Below are positions 9,668 through 19,168 of a stretch of DNA of 33,472 nucleotides, one piece after another. Every line of letters starts with the position of its first letter. Positions within the stretch are counted from its first letter, which is position 1. The position numbers and the translations under genes are program-made. Source of the stretch: JALJPB01 sp034111045 (GTDB taxonomy: Bacteria > Pseudomonadota > Gammaproteobacteria > Enterobacterales > Alteromonadaceae); contig JAWUYA010000071.1 in the NCBI GenBank assembly GCA_034111045.1, forward strand, positions 1-33,472, read 5' to 3'. A model generated the notes under the pieces. The model ran no database searches. It was not told the DNA's origin and saw nothing but the letters and a program-made list of their open reading frames with translations.

Positions 9668-10828
9668 ATGAAAGAAGTCGTTATTATTGATTGCATTCGA
9701 ACTCCTATGGGGCGTTCAAAAGCAGGTGTTTTCCGCAATATTCGAGCAGAAAAATTATCAGCACACTTAATGGAACAAATATTAAAGCGTAACCCTGGGT
9801 TAGATCCCAATGACATTGAAGATGTTATTTGGGGTTGTGTCAAACAAACGAAAGAACAAGGTTTTAACATTGCGCGTAATGCATCATTACTCGCGGGTTT
9901 ACCCAAATCTATTGGCGGTGTTACTGTTAACCGTTTATGTGGTTCATCAATGCAAGCTCTTCATGATGCCTCTACTAGCATTATTGCTGGTCAAGGCGAT
10001 GTGTTTTTAATTGGTGGTGTTGAACATATGGGTCATGTACCTATGATGTACGATGTTGATTTTGATCCCGAACTGAGCAAACACATTTCGCGCGCCTCAG
10101 GTAATATGGGATTAACTGCCGAATTACTCGGAAAACAACACGGCATCACTCGTGAAATGCAAGATGAGTTTGGAGCGCGCTCTCATCAAAAAGCCCATGA
10201 AGCGATGTTATCGGGTCGTTGGGATAATGAAATTGTCGCTACACAAGGCCATGATGCTGATGGCGGATTGATCTTAGTGGAGCACGACGAAGTTATTCGC
10301 CCAGAAACCACCGCAGAAGGTTTATCTGCGCTCCGTCCAGTATTTGACCCTGTCAATGGTACCGTTACCGCAGGCACATCTTCAGCGCTATCTGACGGTG
10401 CTTCAGCCATGCTAGTCATGTCAGCAGATAAAGCCAAAGAGCTTGGGTTAACCCCTCGTGTTAAAATTCGTGGTATGGCCGTTGCTGGTTGCGATCCTTC
10501 AACCATGGGGTACGGACCTGTTCCTGCAACAAATAAAGCATTAAAGCGTGCCGGTATGTCAATTGAAGATATTGAGTTGTTTGAATTTAATGAAGCTTTT
10601 GCTGCTCAAGCACTTTCTTGTGTACGGGCATTAAAAGTCGAAGATAAGATGGATAAGATTAACTTAAATGGGGGGGCCATTGCATTAGGTCATCCATTAG
10701 GTTGTTCGGGCTCTCGTATCTCAGGCACTTTAATTAACTTAATGGAAGGTCAAGACGTTAATCTTGGTTTAGCCACTATGTGTATTGGTTTAGGTCAAGG
10801 TATCGCAACAGTCTTTGAACGGGTGTAA
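9668..10828 (+). CDS. fadA: 3-ketoacyl-CoA thiolase, beta subunit of the fatty-acid oxidation complex
   Basis: FadA performs the last beta-oxidation step, the thiolytic release of acetyl-CoA from 3-ketoacyl-CoA. The 386 residues equal the usual length. The thiolase residues are all present: nucleophile C91 in N-R-L-C-G-S-S, the N-E-A-F-A motif, the G-H-P-L-G-C-S-G histidine loop and the C-terminal C-I-G-L-G-Q-G cysteine. It lies 10 bp after fadB, with GGAG in the gap, so the two are co-translated. The operon ends at the hairpin terminator at 10889. Confidence 0.97.
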   Translation: MKEVVIIDCIRTPMGRSKAGVFRNIRAEKLSAHLMEQILKRNPGLDPNDIEDVIWGCVKQTKEQGFNIARNASLLAGLPKSIGGVTVNRLCGSSMQALHDASTSIIAGQGDVFLIGGVEHMGHVPMMYDVDFDPELSKHISRASGNMGLTAELLGKQHGITREMQDEFGARSHQKAHEAMLSGRWDNEIVATQGHDADGGLILVEHDEVIRPETTAEGLSALRPVFDPVNGTVTAGTSSALSDGASAMLVMSADKAKELGLTPRVKIRGMAVAGCDPSTMGYGPVPATNKALKRAGMSIEDIELFEFNEAFAAQALSCVRALKVEDKMDKINLNGGAIALGHPLGCSGSRISGTLINLMEGQDVNLGLATMCIGLGQGIATVFERV

Positions 10829-10888
10829 TTGATCGATCATTATCTTTGTTAGTCACAATTAACCTTTATATTGTGTTAAATACTAAAA

Positions 10889-10916
10889 AACCAGCAATAT
10901 GTTTGCTGGTTTTTTT
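10889..10916. terminator. Bidirectional intrinsic terminator between fadA and ppaC
   Basis: AACCAGCAA (10889-10897) pairs perfectly with TTGCTGGTT (10903-10911) around a 5-base loop. A run of T follows on the plus strand and a run of A precedes it. It lies between the convergent ends of fadA (10828) and ppaC (10943) and can terminate both. Confidence 0.9.
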
Positions 10917-10942
10917 ATCTTTGGCTATTGTACTATAGGTGA

Positions 10943-11866
10943 TTAGTTAGTAAAAACAGCTTGTAGCTGAGGGACAATTTGTTTCTTACGACTCAACACA
11001 CCCTCTAACCAAACTTTACCGTCAGTTGTGGCTTTACCATAAGCCTGAAGGGCAAGTTCATCATTATCACTAACTATTAATAACTCTGAGCCCTCTTTCA
11101 TAATATCGGTCAATAATAACAATACACTGTGGCGATCGCCTTCCACTTTAAGAGCCGCAATATCGGCAGCAAATTCTTCCTTGATATCATCAAAAACGCT
11201 AAGATCAATGACTTCTAGTTGACCGATACCGATTTTATGACCATTCATCGTAAAGTCTTTAAAGTCACGTTTGACCAATTCACGAATGGGCGTGCCTTCA
11301 ACCGCTGATTTTACTTTGAACATATCCATGCCCAATTCTTTAAAATTTTCTATACCCGCAATTTCCGCTAATGCTTCCACACATTTAATATCCGCCGTGG
11401 TACAAGTGGGCGATTTAAAAATAACAGTATCACTTAAGATGGCGCACATCATGGCACCCGCAATATTTTTAGGTATATCAACGTTATAGAAATCATACAT
11501 CATTTTAATGATGGTATTAGTACAACCCACCGGGCGTACCCAAATTTCGAGTGGTGTGGCGGTTGTTAAATCGCCTAATTTATGATGGTCGATAATGCCC
11601 AAAATTGTCGCTTTATCAATGTCATCAGGCGCAAGTTCAATATCGCTGTGATCAACAATATAAACACCCTCACCGGCATAACTGGTTTTAAGCATGGGTT
11701 GCTCAAAACCAAATTTATCTAAAATAAACAGAGTCTCAGGAGTGAGTGCACCTAAACGAGCGGGTAAGGTTTCTTCACCTAAGGTAGTTTTTAAATAAGA
11801 TAAAGCGATGGCAGAACAGATAGAGTCTGAATCAGGAATTTTGTGTCCGACAACATAATTAGGCAT
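10943..11866 (-). CDS. ppaC: Manganese-dependent inorganic pyrophosphatase (family II, DHH superfamily)
   Basis: PpaC hydrolyses pyrophosphate to two phosphates and pulls biosynthetic reactions forward in the cytoplasm. With the start at M-P-N-Y the protein is 307 residues, the family's standard length. The metal-site motifs are H8-x3-D12-x-D14, D72 (V-D-H-S-D) and D93-H94-H95. The C-terminal DHHA2-type domain ends with the diagnostic S-R-K-K-Q. AAGAGA precedes this ATG; the frame runs 25 codons further upstream but with a non-family sequence. It lies downstream of fbp on the same strand after a 152-bp gap, so it may have its own promoter. Its transcript can end at the hairpin at 10889. Confidence 0.95.
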   Translation of the reverse strand: MPNYVVGHKIPDSDSICSAIALSYLKTTLGEETLPARLGALTPETLFILDKFGFEQPMLKTSYAGEGVYIVDHSDIELAPDDIDKATILGIIDHHKLGDLTTATPLEIWVRPVGCTNTIIKMMYDFYNVDIPKNIAGAMMCAILSDTVIFKSPTCTTADIKCVEALAEIAGIENFKELGMDMFKVKSAVEGTPIRELVKRDFKDFTMNGHKIGIGQLEVIDLSVFDDIKEEFAADIAALKVEGDRHSVLLLLTDIMKEGSELLIVSDNDELALQAYGKATTDGKVWLEGVLSRKKQIVPQLQAVFTN

Positions 11867-12018
11867 GGAATAATCTCTTATTGGCAGGGTAAGGTTAATT
11901 AGTGCTATTTTAGCAATAAATGTAGGGTAAAAAAAAGCCACCTATTGATTTTGTCATCAATAAACAGCTTATAAGGGTAAAAGTGAAGCGCTAAACCTTC
12001 ATATTGTTGATAACGAGC

Positions 12019-12987
12019 TTATTTATAATAAGATAAACAAGCTTCAACTTCGTTTTTAGAACCTAAAATCACTTCAACACGTTGGTGGATACTCGTTGGT
12101 TCAATATCCATGATCCGGCCTTCACTAGTCACACATAACCCGCCCGCTTGTTCGATTAAAAATGCCATGGGATTGGCTTCATACATCAAACGTAACTTAT
12201 AAGGTTGTTCGTCATTCTTAGTATCTGTAGGGTAGGTAAAAATACCACCGCGACAAAGTACGCGGTGTACATCACCGACCATGGCAGCAATCCAGCGCAT
12301 ATTGAAATTTTTATTACGTGGACCGGTATTACCGAGCAATAAATCGTTGATGTAATTTTGCATTGGTGGTTGCCAAAAACGTTGATTTGACATGTTGACA
12401 GCAAACTCTTGAGTATTCATTGGTACTTGTACATTGCGCTCAACCAATAAATAGCCGCCATGGGTTCTGTCTAATACATAAAAATGGGTGCCACTGCCGG
12501 TGGTCATAACGAGCATAGTAGACGGTCCATACAAAACATAACCGGCACAGACTTGCTTGTTACCCGCTTGTTTGAACATGTCAGGGTCGTCAGCAGACAT
12601 ACCGGCAGGCGCTTTATGAATAGAAAATATAGTGCCAATTAATGAATTAATATCTATATTTGAGCTGCCATCGAGAGGATCAAATGACACCAGATATTTA
12701 CCATATGCATCGCCAGCAACCGAGGTGTCTTCTTCTTCAGAAGAGACCGCTTTGACAAAGCCTGATTCTAATAAAATATCTTTAAACAATTCATTAGCAA
12801 CAACGTCGAGTTTTTTCTGAACTTCTCCTTGAATGTTTTCATCCAAAGTTGACCCCATCAAACCACCTAAATGTGCTTGACTGACACGAAAAGAAATTTC
12901 TTTAGTGGCGGCTAAGATAGTTTTTATTAATGAAATAAGATCTAGCGGTACATTATCTTGACGTAAAGAAGGTGCTAATCGTTGCAT
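12019..12987 (-). CDS. fbp: Fructose-1,6-bisphosphatase class I
   Basis: Fbp converts fructose-1,6-bisphosphate to fructose-6-phosphate in gluconeogenesis. The 322 residues fit class I enzymes (about 330). Metal and substrate motifs are visible: E84-E86, the F-D-P-L-D-G-S-S-N-I-D signature at about 102-112, and the C-terminal E-A-N-P-M-A-F-L-I-E-Q-A-G-G segment. It sits next to ppaC and diverges from the metalloprotease gene across 86 bp. Gluconeogenic flux in an organism that also oxidises fatty acids makes sense, but nothing in the sequence shows coordinated control. Confidence 0.96.
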   Translation of the reverse strand: MQRLAPSLRQDNVPLDLISLIKTILAATKEISFRVSQAHLGGLMGSTLDENIQGEVQKKLDVVANELFKDILLESGFVKAVSSEEEDTSVAGDAYGKYLVSFDPLDGSSNIDINSLIGTIFSIHKAPAGMSADDPDMFKQAGNKQVCAGYVLYGPSTMLVMTTGSGTHFYVLDRTHGGYLLVERNVQVPMNTQEFAVNMSNQRFWQPPMQNYINDLLLGNTGPRNKNFNMRWIAAMVGDVHRVLCRGGIFTYPTDTKNDEQPYKLRLMYEANPMAFLIEQAGGLCVTSEGRIMDIEPTSIHQRVEVILGSKNEVEACLSYYK

Positions 12988-13073
12988 TGTATTACCTAAA
13001 TAATTTAAAGTTGCAGGGTATATGTTTTATCACAATTATACGGTTTGTATAAAAGAATAACAAAGGATTAAGG

Positions 13074-15515
13074 ATGGGAGTTTTGAAAACATTAATTATA
13101 ACGCTATTAAGTGGGCTGCTATTGATAACCGCCCATACTGCCGTTGCCGAAGACAAAACAGTGACATTTGAGCATTTCATTAAAAATAAAACCGAACATC
13201 AAGGGTATTTTTCATTTTTTCATGATCAACAACAGGGAAAAGTTTATTTAGAAGTTAATCAATTTAATCAAGCGTTTTTATTTCAAAGTGCGATGCCTCA
13301 CGGTATTGGTTCAAATGATATAGGCCTTGACCGAGGACAGTTAGGCGATACCCGTCTAGTGCAGTTTGAGCGTGTGGGTGATAAAGTTTTTTTACGACAG
13401 CTTAATAGTTATTACCGAGCAGACACCGATAATCAACTTGAGAAGCAGGCGGTGAATGAAGCTTTTGCCAGTTCAATTATATGGGGATTTACGGTTGAGC
13501 AAGTCAGTAATAACCAACAACGAGTATTCATTGATTACACTCCTTTTTTATTATCCGACATTCATAATTTATCAGCCAAACTAAAACGCCGTCAACAAGG
13601 TCATTATAAAATAGATGTTAGCCGCAGCGGTCTTTATATTAATCGCACTAAAGCTTTTCCAAACAATACTGAGTTAGAAGCGACTGTTACTTATAAAGGG
13701 TCAGATGCCGGAGATTATTTACGTAGCGTTACCCCTGATGCCAATGCGGTCACGGTAAATTTACACCACTCATTAATTAAATTACCTGATGCTAACTATC
13801 AAAGCAGAGTTTTTCATCCGCAAAGTGGTTATTGGGCTGAATCTTATGCAGATTATGCGAGTGATATTGACCAATCGTTAATTGTTCGTAATATTTCGCG
13901 ACATCGATTAAAGAAAAAAACACCGCTTGCAAAAATGAGTGAGGCGGTTGAGCCCATTATTTATTATTTGGATGCAGGTGTACCAGAGCCTATTAAAAGT
14001 GCTTTACTAGAAGGTGCCAGTTGGTGGGATCAAGCGTTTACGGCTATTGGCTATAAAAATGCCTTTCAAGTAAAAATGATGCCAGCAGATGCAGACCCAA
14101 TGGATGTTCGCTACAATGTCATCCAATGGGTGCATAGAGCTACCCGTGGTTGGTCTTACGGCTCTTCAGTGATTGACCCTCGCAGTGGCGAAATTTTAAA
14201 AGGTCATGTCACTTTAGGCTCTTTACGAGTGCGCCAAGATTATTTAATTGCTTTAGGCCTAACATCCCCATTTAAAACAAGAAATACCGATACCAGTGAA
14301 ATGAAAGAGATGGCGTTAGCGCGTATTCGACAGTTATCTGCTCATGAAGTTGGTCATACTCTTGGTATTGCTCATAACTTTTCTGCCAGTATTAACAACC
14401 GAGCGTCGGTAATGGATTACCCTCATCCATTAATTACGCTAAAAAATGGTCAGATTGATTTAAGCAACGCCTATGCAAAAGATATTGGCCTTTGGGATAA
14501 ATTAGTTGTCGACTATGGTTATGCGGATATCCCCACAGAACAAGAAAGTGATTATTTAGCTAATGTTATTCAGCAGGCAAAAAAGCAAGGTTTAGCTTAT
14601 ATGTCTGACCCCGATGCGAGAGCGGCATCAAGCAGTAATAATAATGCGCATTTATGGGACAATGGTAACAATGCCAGTGCAGAATTAATGCGTGTGTTAA
14701 CGGTGAGAAAAAAAGCGCTGAACGATTTTGGTCTTAACTCTATTGCCTTTGGTACACCGCTATCAGAGTTAGAACAAGTACTTGTGCCCATTTATAATTT
14801 TCATCGTTTCCAAGTTGCGGCAACAGCAAAAATGATCGGTGGCTTAAATTATAGTTATGAAGTAAAAGGTGATAGCGATATATTAGGTGTAACAGTAGTT
14901 TCTGCACAACAACAAAACCAAGCATTAGCTGCATTGTTAACAACACTCGACACTGAGGTGTTAACTTTATCATCCGATATTATCAATTTAATTCCGCCCA
15001 AAGCTTATGGTTACTCAAGAAATCGAGAAAGTTTTACCTCTAATACCGGTGTGGCTTTTGACCCAATTACGGCAGCAGAAGCTAGTGCAAAACACACCTT
15101 GACCTTATTACTGAATAATAAAAGGTTAGCTAGAGTTCAACAACAATCTGCGATGAATCATAAAATAAAAAATGTCGCTGAAATTGTTGCTGATCTGCTC
15201 AGTCGTACTATTTATCAAAAAGCAGAAAAAGGTTTAGCTTTATTAATTCAACAAAGAGTTAACCAGCAAGTCGTTGCGCATTTAATTGCCCTTTGGCAGC
15301 ACAAAGAGGTGGTACCAGAAGTGCGTGCTGAAATTTACCTGACTTTAGATAATTTGATGCAATGGCTTGATGATAATTTTGATACTCGAAAATATAGCGC
15401 GTTTAACGCACAGTTTAAAATGTTAGAACAACAAATTGAGTTTAGTTTAGACAATGGCAAACAAGTGACTCCGCCGACAAAAATCGAGCTCCCTCCGGGC
15501 TCACCTATTGGTTAA
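13074..15515 (+). CDS. Secreted zinc-dependent metalloprotease, metzincin type (DUF5117/DUF4953-like)
   Basis: The 813-residue protein starts with a clear signal peptide (hydrophobic core at residues 6-24, cleavage probably after A-V-A near 26), so it is periplasmic or exported. It has a full metzincin zinc site, H424-E425-x2-H428-x5-H434, followed by a Met-turn S-V-M447-D-Y. The long N-terminal and C-terminal regions resemble the DUF5117 and DUF4953 segments of large zinc proteases in marine Proteobacteria and Bacteroidetes. The substrate is unknown. AAAGGA six bases upstream supports the start. The MFS gene follows after 11 bp and elbB 28 bp further, so a three-gene operon is likely. In the 86-bp gap to fbp, TTATAC-N5-GTATAA (13036-13052) is a weak inverted repeat. 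Confidence 0.9.
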   Translation: MGVLKTLIITLLSGLLLITAHTAVAEDKTVTFEHFIKNKTEHQGYFSFFHDQQQGKVYLEVNQFNQAFLFQSAMPHGIGSNDIGLDRGQLGDTRLVQFERVGDKVFLRQLNSYYRADTDNQLEKQAVNEAFASSIIWGFTVEQVSNNQQRVFIDYTPFLLSDIHNLSAKLKRRQQGHYKIDVSRSGLYINRTKAFPNNTELEATVTYKGSDAGDYLRSVTPDANAVTVNLHHSLIKLPDANYQSRVFHPQSGYWAESYADYASDIDQSLIVRNISRHRLKKKTPLAKMSEAVEPIIYYLDAGVPEPIKSALLEGASWWDQAFTAIGYKNAFQVKMMPADADPMDVRYNVIQWVHRATRGWSYGSSVIDPRSGEILKGHVTLGSLRVRQDYLIALGLTSPFKTRNTDTSEMKEMALARIRQLSAHEVGHTLGIAHNFSASINNRASVMDYPHPLITLKNGQIDLSNAYAKDIGLWDKLVVDYGYADIPTEQESDYLANVIQQAKKQGLAYMSDPDARAASSSNNNAHLWDNGNNASAELMRVLTVRKKALNDFGLNSIAFGTPLSELEQVLVPIYNFHRFQVAATAKMIGGLNYSYEVKGDSDILGVTVVSAQQQNQALAALLTTLDTEVLTLSSDIINLIPPKAYGYSRNRESFTSNTGVAFDPITAAEASAKHTLTLLLNNKRLARVQQQSAMNHKIKNVAEIVADLLSRTIYQKAEKGLALLIQQRVNQQVVAHLIALWQHKEVVPEVRAEIYLTLDNLMQWLDDNFDTRKYSAFNAQFKMLEQQIEFSLDNGKQVTPPTKIELPPGSPIG

Positions 15516-15526
15516 TTAACAATATC

Positions 15527-16714
15527 ATGAATAATTCACACCATCATAACGCTGAAGGGGTTTCTGTAAAGTTACTTTTACCTTTATTGGCATCCATACT
15601 CGCCATATCACCTTTGGCTATTGATATGTATCTACCGGCCATGCCTATCATGGCCAATGAACTGGGTACAGATATGCCTATGGTACAAAACTCCTTGAGC
15701 ATCTATCTATTGGGTTATGCACTTGGACTTTTATTTTTTGGGCCATTGGCCGATCAACATAGCCGAAGGTTATTAGTTTTCATTGGCATTGGTGGTTTTT
15801 TTGTTGTTAGTTTATTGTTACCTTTTTGTGAAAACATCGAACAGTTTTTAACTCTTCGATTTGTCCAGGCATTTATTAGCAGTGCAGCTACCGTTATTGT
15901 GCCCGGAACTATTAGAGAATATTACGGTAAAAATATGGCGAAAGGATTTTCTTACGTCAGTATGATCATGATGGTTGCCCCGATGATCGCACCCACTATT
16001 GGTGCATTGTTATTAGTTTTACATAGCTGGCACCTCATTTTTTATGTGTTAGCCACTTATAGTTTACTGGTCTTAATATTGGTGATTAAATACTTACCCG
16101 AGGCTAAAAACGTTGAAAAACGTCAATCAATGAGTTTTATCACTCGCTATAAAATTGTACTAACGCATCAAAAAGCGCGGTTAGACTTGATCAGCTCTAT
16201 GATGATATCTCTCGCTTTTTTTTCCTACATCACCGCTATCCCTTTTGTTTATCTAACCGTATTTGGTACCTCTGAATTTACTTTTAGTGTGTTATTCGCC
16301 ATTAATGTTATTGCGTTAATGACCGCTCATTTTATTAATACCAAGTTAGTGGTTCGTAAAGGGTCTAGAGTGATGCTCTCTTATGGTTTAGTGTTAAGTG
16401 TTTTGGCTGCAACTGCTTTAGTGATGGCGAGCTATTGGCAATTGCCGCTCATTTTTACTCTACTGAGCGTGATCCCTTTAATGGGCAGTATTTCAATGAT
16501 TGCTGTTAATGCCGACTCATTAGTTCTAGTCGAGTTTGCCGAGCAATCAGGTACTGCTACCGCTGTTATTGGTACCCTAAGGTTTGGTGTGGGCGCATTA
16601 GCGGGGCCTATTCTCGCGGTATTTTACGACGGCAGTGCCTTACCTTTTGCTTTGCTAATGTGGTGCTCAGTTTTAGTGGTATTATTATGTCAAATTATGA
16701 TAAAAGTTAAATAA
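15527..16714 (+). CDS. Bcr/CflA family multidrug efflux MFS transporter
   Basis: The 395-residue inner-membrane transporter has twelve predicted hydrophobic segments. The first segment carries the D-M-Y-L-P-A-M-P motif, and the second is followed by G-P-L-A-D-Q-H-S-R-R, both typical of the Bcr/CflA drug:proton antiporters. The N-terminus has a short histidine stretch (S-H-H-H-N), which is unremarkable. It begins 11 bp after the metalloprotease stop with no strong ribosome site, which suggests translational coupling. elbB follows 28 bp downstream. The substrate cannot be told from sequence. Confidence 0.88.
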   Translation: MNNSHHHNAEGVSVKLLLPLLASILAISPLAIDMYLPAMPIMANELGTDMPMVQNSLSIYLLGYALGLLFFGPLADQHSRRLLVFIGIGGFFVVSLLLPFCENIEQFLTLRFVQAFISSAATVIVPGTIREYYGKNMAKGFSYVSMIMMVAPMIAPTIGALLLVLHSWHLIFYVLATYSLLVLILVIKYLPEAKNVEKRQSMSFITRYKIVLTHQKARLDLISSMMISLAFFSYITAIPFVYLTVFGTSEFTFSVLFAINVIALMTAHFINTKLVVRKGSRVMLSYGLVLSVLAATALVMASYWQLPLIFTLLSVIPLMGSISMIAVNADSLVLVEFAEQSGTATAVIGTLRFGVGALAGPILAVFYDGSALPFALLMWCSVLVVLLCQIMIKVK

Positions 16715-16742
16715 CTGATTGAATTTATCAACAGGAAATATA

Positions 16743-17396
16743 ATGAAAAAAATAGCAGTGATTCTTAGTGGCTCTGGCGTCTATGATGGCACAGAAATTC
16801 AGGAGGCAGTATTAACCCTATTGGCTATCGATCAATGTGGTGCCAGTTACCGCTGCTTTGCGCCAAATATTAATCAACATCATGTGATTAATCATTTAAC
16901 GGGCGCAGTTAGTGACAATGAAACTCGGAATGTGTTGGTGGAGTCTGCTCGTATTGCTCGAGGAGATGTTGAAGATATCAGTGAATTTTATATTGATGAA
17001 TGGGATGCGTTAATTGTACCAGGAGGTTTTGGTGCAGCTAAAAACTTATCAGACTTTGCCTTAAAAGGCAGTAATTGTCAGGTCAATGAACAAGTACTAA
17101 CAATGTGCCAAGCATTTGCTCAAGCCAACAAACCTGCCGGTTATATGTGTATTGCATCAGCCATGTTACCACTTATCTATCCAGAGGGTATAAAGGGTAC
17201 CATTGGTAATGATGCCGCAACAGCCGCGTCTATTGTTGACATGGGGATGGAGCATGTGGCAGTGGATGTTAAGGGGGTGATTATTGATAAAGACAATCAA
17301 GTGGTTTCAACACCGGCTTATATGTTGGCAACCTCGATAAGTGAAGCCGCTACTGGCATAACTCGCTTGGTTAAAACGGTTATTGCCATGAGCTAG
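16743..17396 (+). CDS. elbB: Isoprenoid biosynthesis glyoxalase ElbB (DJ-1/PfpI superfamily)
   Basis: ElbB belongs to the DJ-1/PfpI superfamily. The E. coli protein has reported glyoxalase activity and affects lycopene/isoprenoid yield. The 217 residues starting at M-K-K-I-A-V equal the E. coli length. The family's S-G-S-G-V-x-D-G start, the V-P-G-G-F-G-A-A-K-N-L motif and the nucleophile-elbow cysteine C136 (Y-M-C-I-A-S-A) are present. AGGAAA sits seven bases before this ATG; an in-frame TTG at 16719 is less likely. It appears to be the third gene of the operon begun by the metalloprotease. It converges with the small gene at 17410 after 13 bp. Confidence 0.94.
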   Translation: MKKIAVILSGSGVYDGTEIQEAVLTLLAIDQCGASYRCFAPNINQHHVINHLTGAVSDNETRNVLVESARIARGDVEDISEFYIDEWDALIVPGGFGAAKNLSDFALKGSNCQVNEQVLTMCQAFAQANKPAGYMCIASAMLPLIYPEGIKGTIGNDAATAASIVDMGMEHVAVDVKGVIIDKDNQVVSTPAYMLATSISEAATGITRLVKTVIAMS

Positions 17397-17409
17397 GAAC
17401 GTTAACTTG

Positions 17410-17580
17410 TTAGCCTTGCTTGGCGTTTTTTTCTTCCGCTAATTGTCTTCGCTTAGCTTGGGCTATGCGCCACTTTTGTAGTTCGGCGTAATAATGATCC
17501 CAGACACATGGATTACAAGCACCGCCGCCACAACAGTCATCATCAGCAGGTGGGTAAGGTTTTTCTACAACATCTGTCAT
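17410..17580 (-). CDS. Small cysteine-motif protein, oxidoreductase-like N-terminal domain (PF09791 type)
   Basis: This is a 56-residue gene. The N-terminal half carries P-Y-P-P-A-D-D-D-C-C-G-G-G, then A-C-N-P-C-V-W-D-H-Y-Y. This is the D-C-C-x-x-G-C-x-x-C-V-W-D-x-Y pattern I know from the oxidoreductase-like domain (PF09791) of small bacterial and mitochondrial proteins. The C-terminal half is a basic helix rich in K, R, A and E. The four cysteines (16, 17, 22, 25) may bind a metal or act in redox, which is an inference. It converges with elbB. Downstream T-richness overlaps the gene end, so transcript ends are unclear. Confidence 0.82.
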   Translation of the reverse strand: MTDVVEKPYPPADDDCCGGGACNPCVWDHYYAELQKWRIAQAKRRQLAEEKNAKQG

Positions 17581-17745
17581 TTTGGTACTTATTGAAAATA
17601 ATAAATGAATATTGTACTGATATTACTCCCTTTTCAACAACATATTTTTTTATTCGGGTGTCATCTGCGCTCATGGCTAAATTTTCTAACAAAGAACCTT
17701 TTAGGTGCGGCTAATCTAAGTTGAAGTTAAGTGTAAGCAATATAT

Positions 17746-17769
17746 AAAAAAGCCCCGCAAAAGCGAGGC
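17746..17769 (-). terminator. Intrinsic terminator of the aroQ-accB-accC unit
   Basis: Read on the minus strand, GCCTCGC (17769-17763) pairs with GCGGGGC (17758-17752), with one G-U pair and a TTTT loop. A run of six T follows. It lies 30 bp beyond the accC stop. Confidence 0.85.
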
Positions 17770-17798
17770 CTGATAAATCGAGGACCTAGTGAGTTATA

Positions 17799-19145
17799 TT
17801 AACTATTATCGTCGAGTTTCTTCTCTAAATAGTGAATATTAGCGCCACCATTGATAAAACCTTTGTCGTTTAAAATGTCTTTATGCAAGGCAATATTGGT
17901 TTTAATACCATCAATGACTAACTCGTTTAATGCATTACGCATACGCGCCATCGCGACATCACGATTATCGCCCCAAGTGATCAATTTTCCGATCATAGAG
18001 TCATAATGAGGCGGCACTGTATAGTCAGCATAAATATGAGAGTCCCAACGAACCCCTAACCCCCCCGGCGGATGAAAACGCGTAATTTTACCCGGCGAAG
18101 GAATAAAGGTACGTGGGTCTTCAGCATTAATACGACATTCAATAGAGTGACCTGAGACTTTAATGTCTGCTTGAGTGTATGATAAGGGTTGACCCGCAGC
18201 AATACGTAATTGCTCCTTGATTAAATCAACACCAGTGATCATTTCGGTTACCGGGTGCTCAACTTGGATACGGGTATTCATTTCAATGAAATAGAACTCA
18301 CCATTCTCATACAAAAATTCAAATGTTCCTGCGCCACGGTAGTTAATATCAATACAGGCTTTACAACAACGTTCACCAATTTTAGCGCGCATTTCCGGGG
18401 TAATACCTGGCGCAGGCGCTTCTTCGACTACTTTTTGATGACGACGTTGCATTGAACAATCACGTTCACCTAAGTGAATTGCAGCGCCTTGTCCATCTGC
18501 CATGATTTGAATTTCAACATGACGAGGGTTCTCAAGGAATTTCTCCATGTAAACCATGTCATTTTTGAATATAGTACCGGCTTCTCTTTTCGTTAACGCG
18601 ATAGAGTCTGTCAATTCTTCTTCAGAACGCACAACACGCATACCACGGCCACCACCGCCACCAGCCGCTTTAACTATAATAGGGTAACCAATGCGTTTAG
18701 CGTGGGCTTTATTTGCTGCTTCATCGTCATTTAGTGGTCCATCCGAACCAGGAACACAAGGCACACCCGCTACTTTCATTGCTCTGATAGCCGCAACTTT
18801 ATCACCCATGATGCGAATACTTTCTGCTTTTGGACCGATAAAGGCAAAACCAGATTGTTCTACTTGTTCGGCAAAATCAGCATTTTCTGCTAAAAAGCCA
18901 TAGCCAGGATGAATAGCCACGGCATTCGTTACTTCTGCTGCCGTTATTATTGCAGGAATATTCAGGTAACTTTCAGGAGCCGATGCCTTACCAATACAAA
19001 TAGTTTCATCAGCTAAAAGCACATGCTTTAAGCTTCGGTCGGCAGTAGAATGTACGGCAACAGTTTTAATACCCAGCTCTTTACATGCACGTAATATTCT
19101 TAGTGCAATTTCGCCTCTGTTGGCGATAACAACTTTATCTAACAT
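17799..19145 (-). CDS. accC: Acetyl-CoA carboxylase, biotin carboxylase subunit
   Basis: AccC carboxylates the biotin on AccB using ATP and bicarbonate, the first half of the committed step of fatty-acid synthesis. The 448 residues equal the E. coli length (449). Visible motifs are the N-terminal A-N-R-G-E-I-A, H-P-G-Y-G-F-L-A-E-N, the ATP-grasp glycine loop K-A-A-G-G-G-G-G-R-G, R-R-H-Q-K-V-V-E-E, and the M-N-T-R-I-Q-V-E-H-P-V-T-E active-site segment. AAGGG precedes the ATG. It starts 23 bp after accB, in the same transcript, which ends at the hairpin at 17746. Confidence 0.98.
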   Translation of the reverse strand: MLDKVVIANRGEIALRILRACKELGIKTVAVHSTADRSLKHVLLADETICIGKASAPESYLNIPAIITAAEVTNAVAIHPGYGFLAENADFAEQVEQSGFAFIGPKAESIRIMGDKVAAIRAMKVAGVPCVPGSDGPLNDDEAANKAHAKRIGYPIIVKAAGGGGGRGMRVVRSEEELTDSIALTKREAGTIFKNDMVYMEKFLENPRHVEIQIMADGQGAAIHLGERDCSMQRRHQKVVEEAPAPGITPEMRAKIGERCCKACIDINYRGAGTFEFLYENGEFYFIEMNTRIQVEHPVTEMITGVDLIKEQLRIAAGQPLSYTQADIKVSGHSIECRINAEDPRTFIPSPGKITRFHPPGGLGVRWDSHIYADYTVPPHYDSMIGKLITWGDNRDVAMARMRNALNELVIDGIKTNIALHKDILNDKGFINGGANIHYLEKKLDDNS

Positions 19146-19168
19146 GGAATAACCCTTTTTGGTTGGGC

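Noticed and set aside
17397..17440. Terminator between elbB and the small cysteine gene (GCC-TTGCTT-GGC followed by T7)
   Set aside because: The stem is only three base pairs and it lies inside the coding end of the small gene. Too weak to call.
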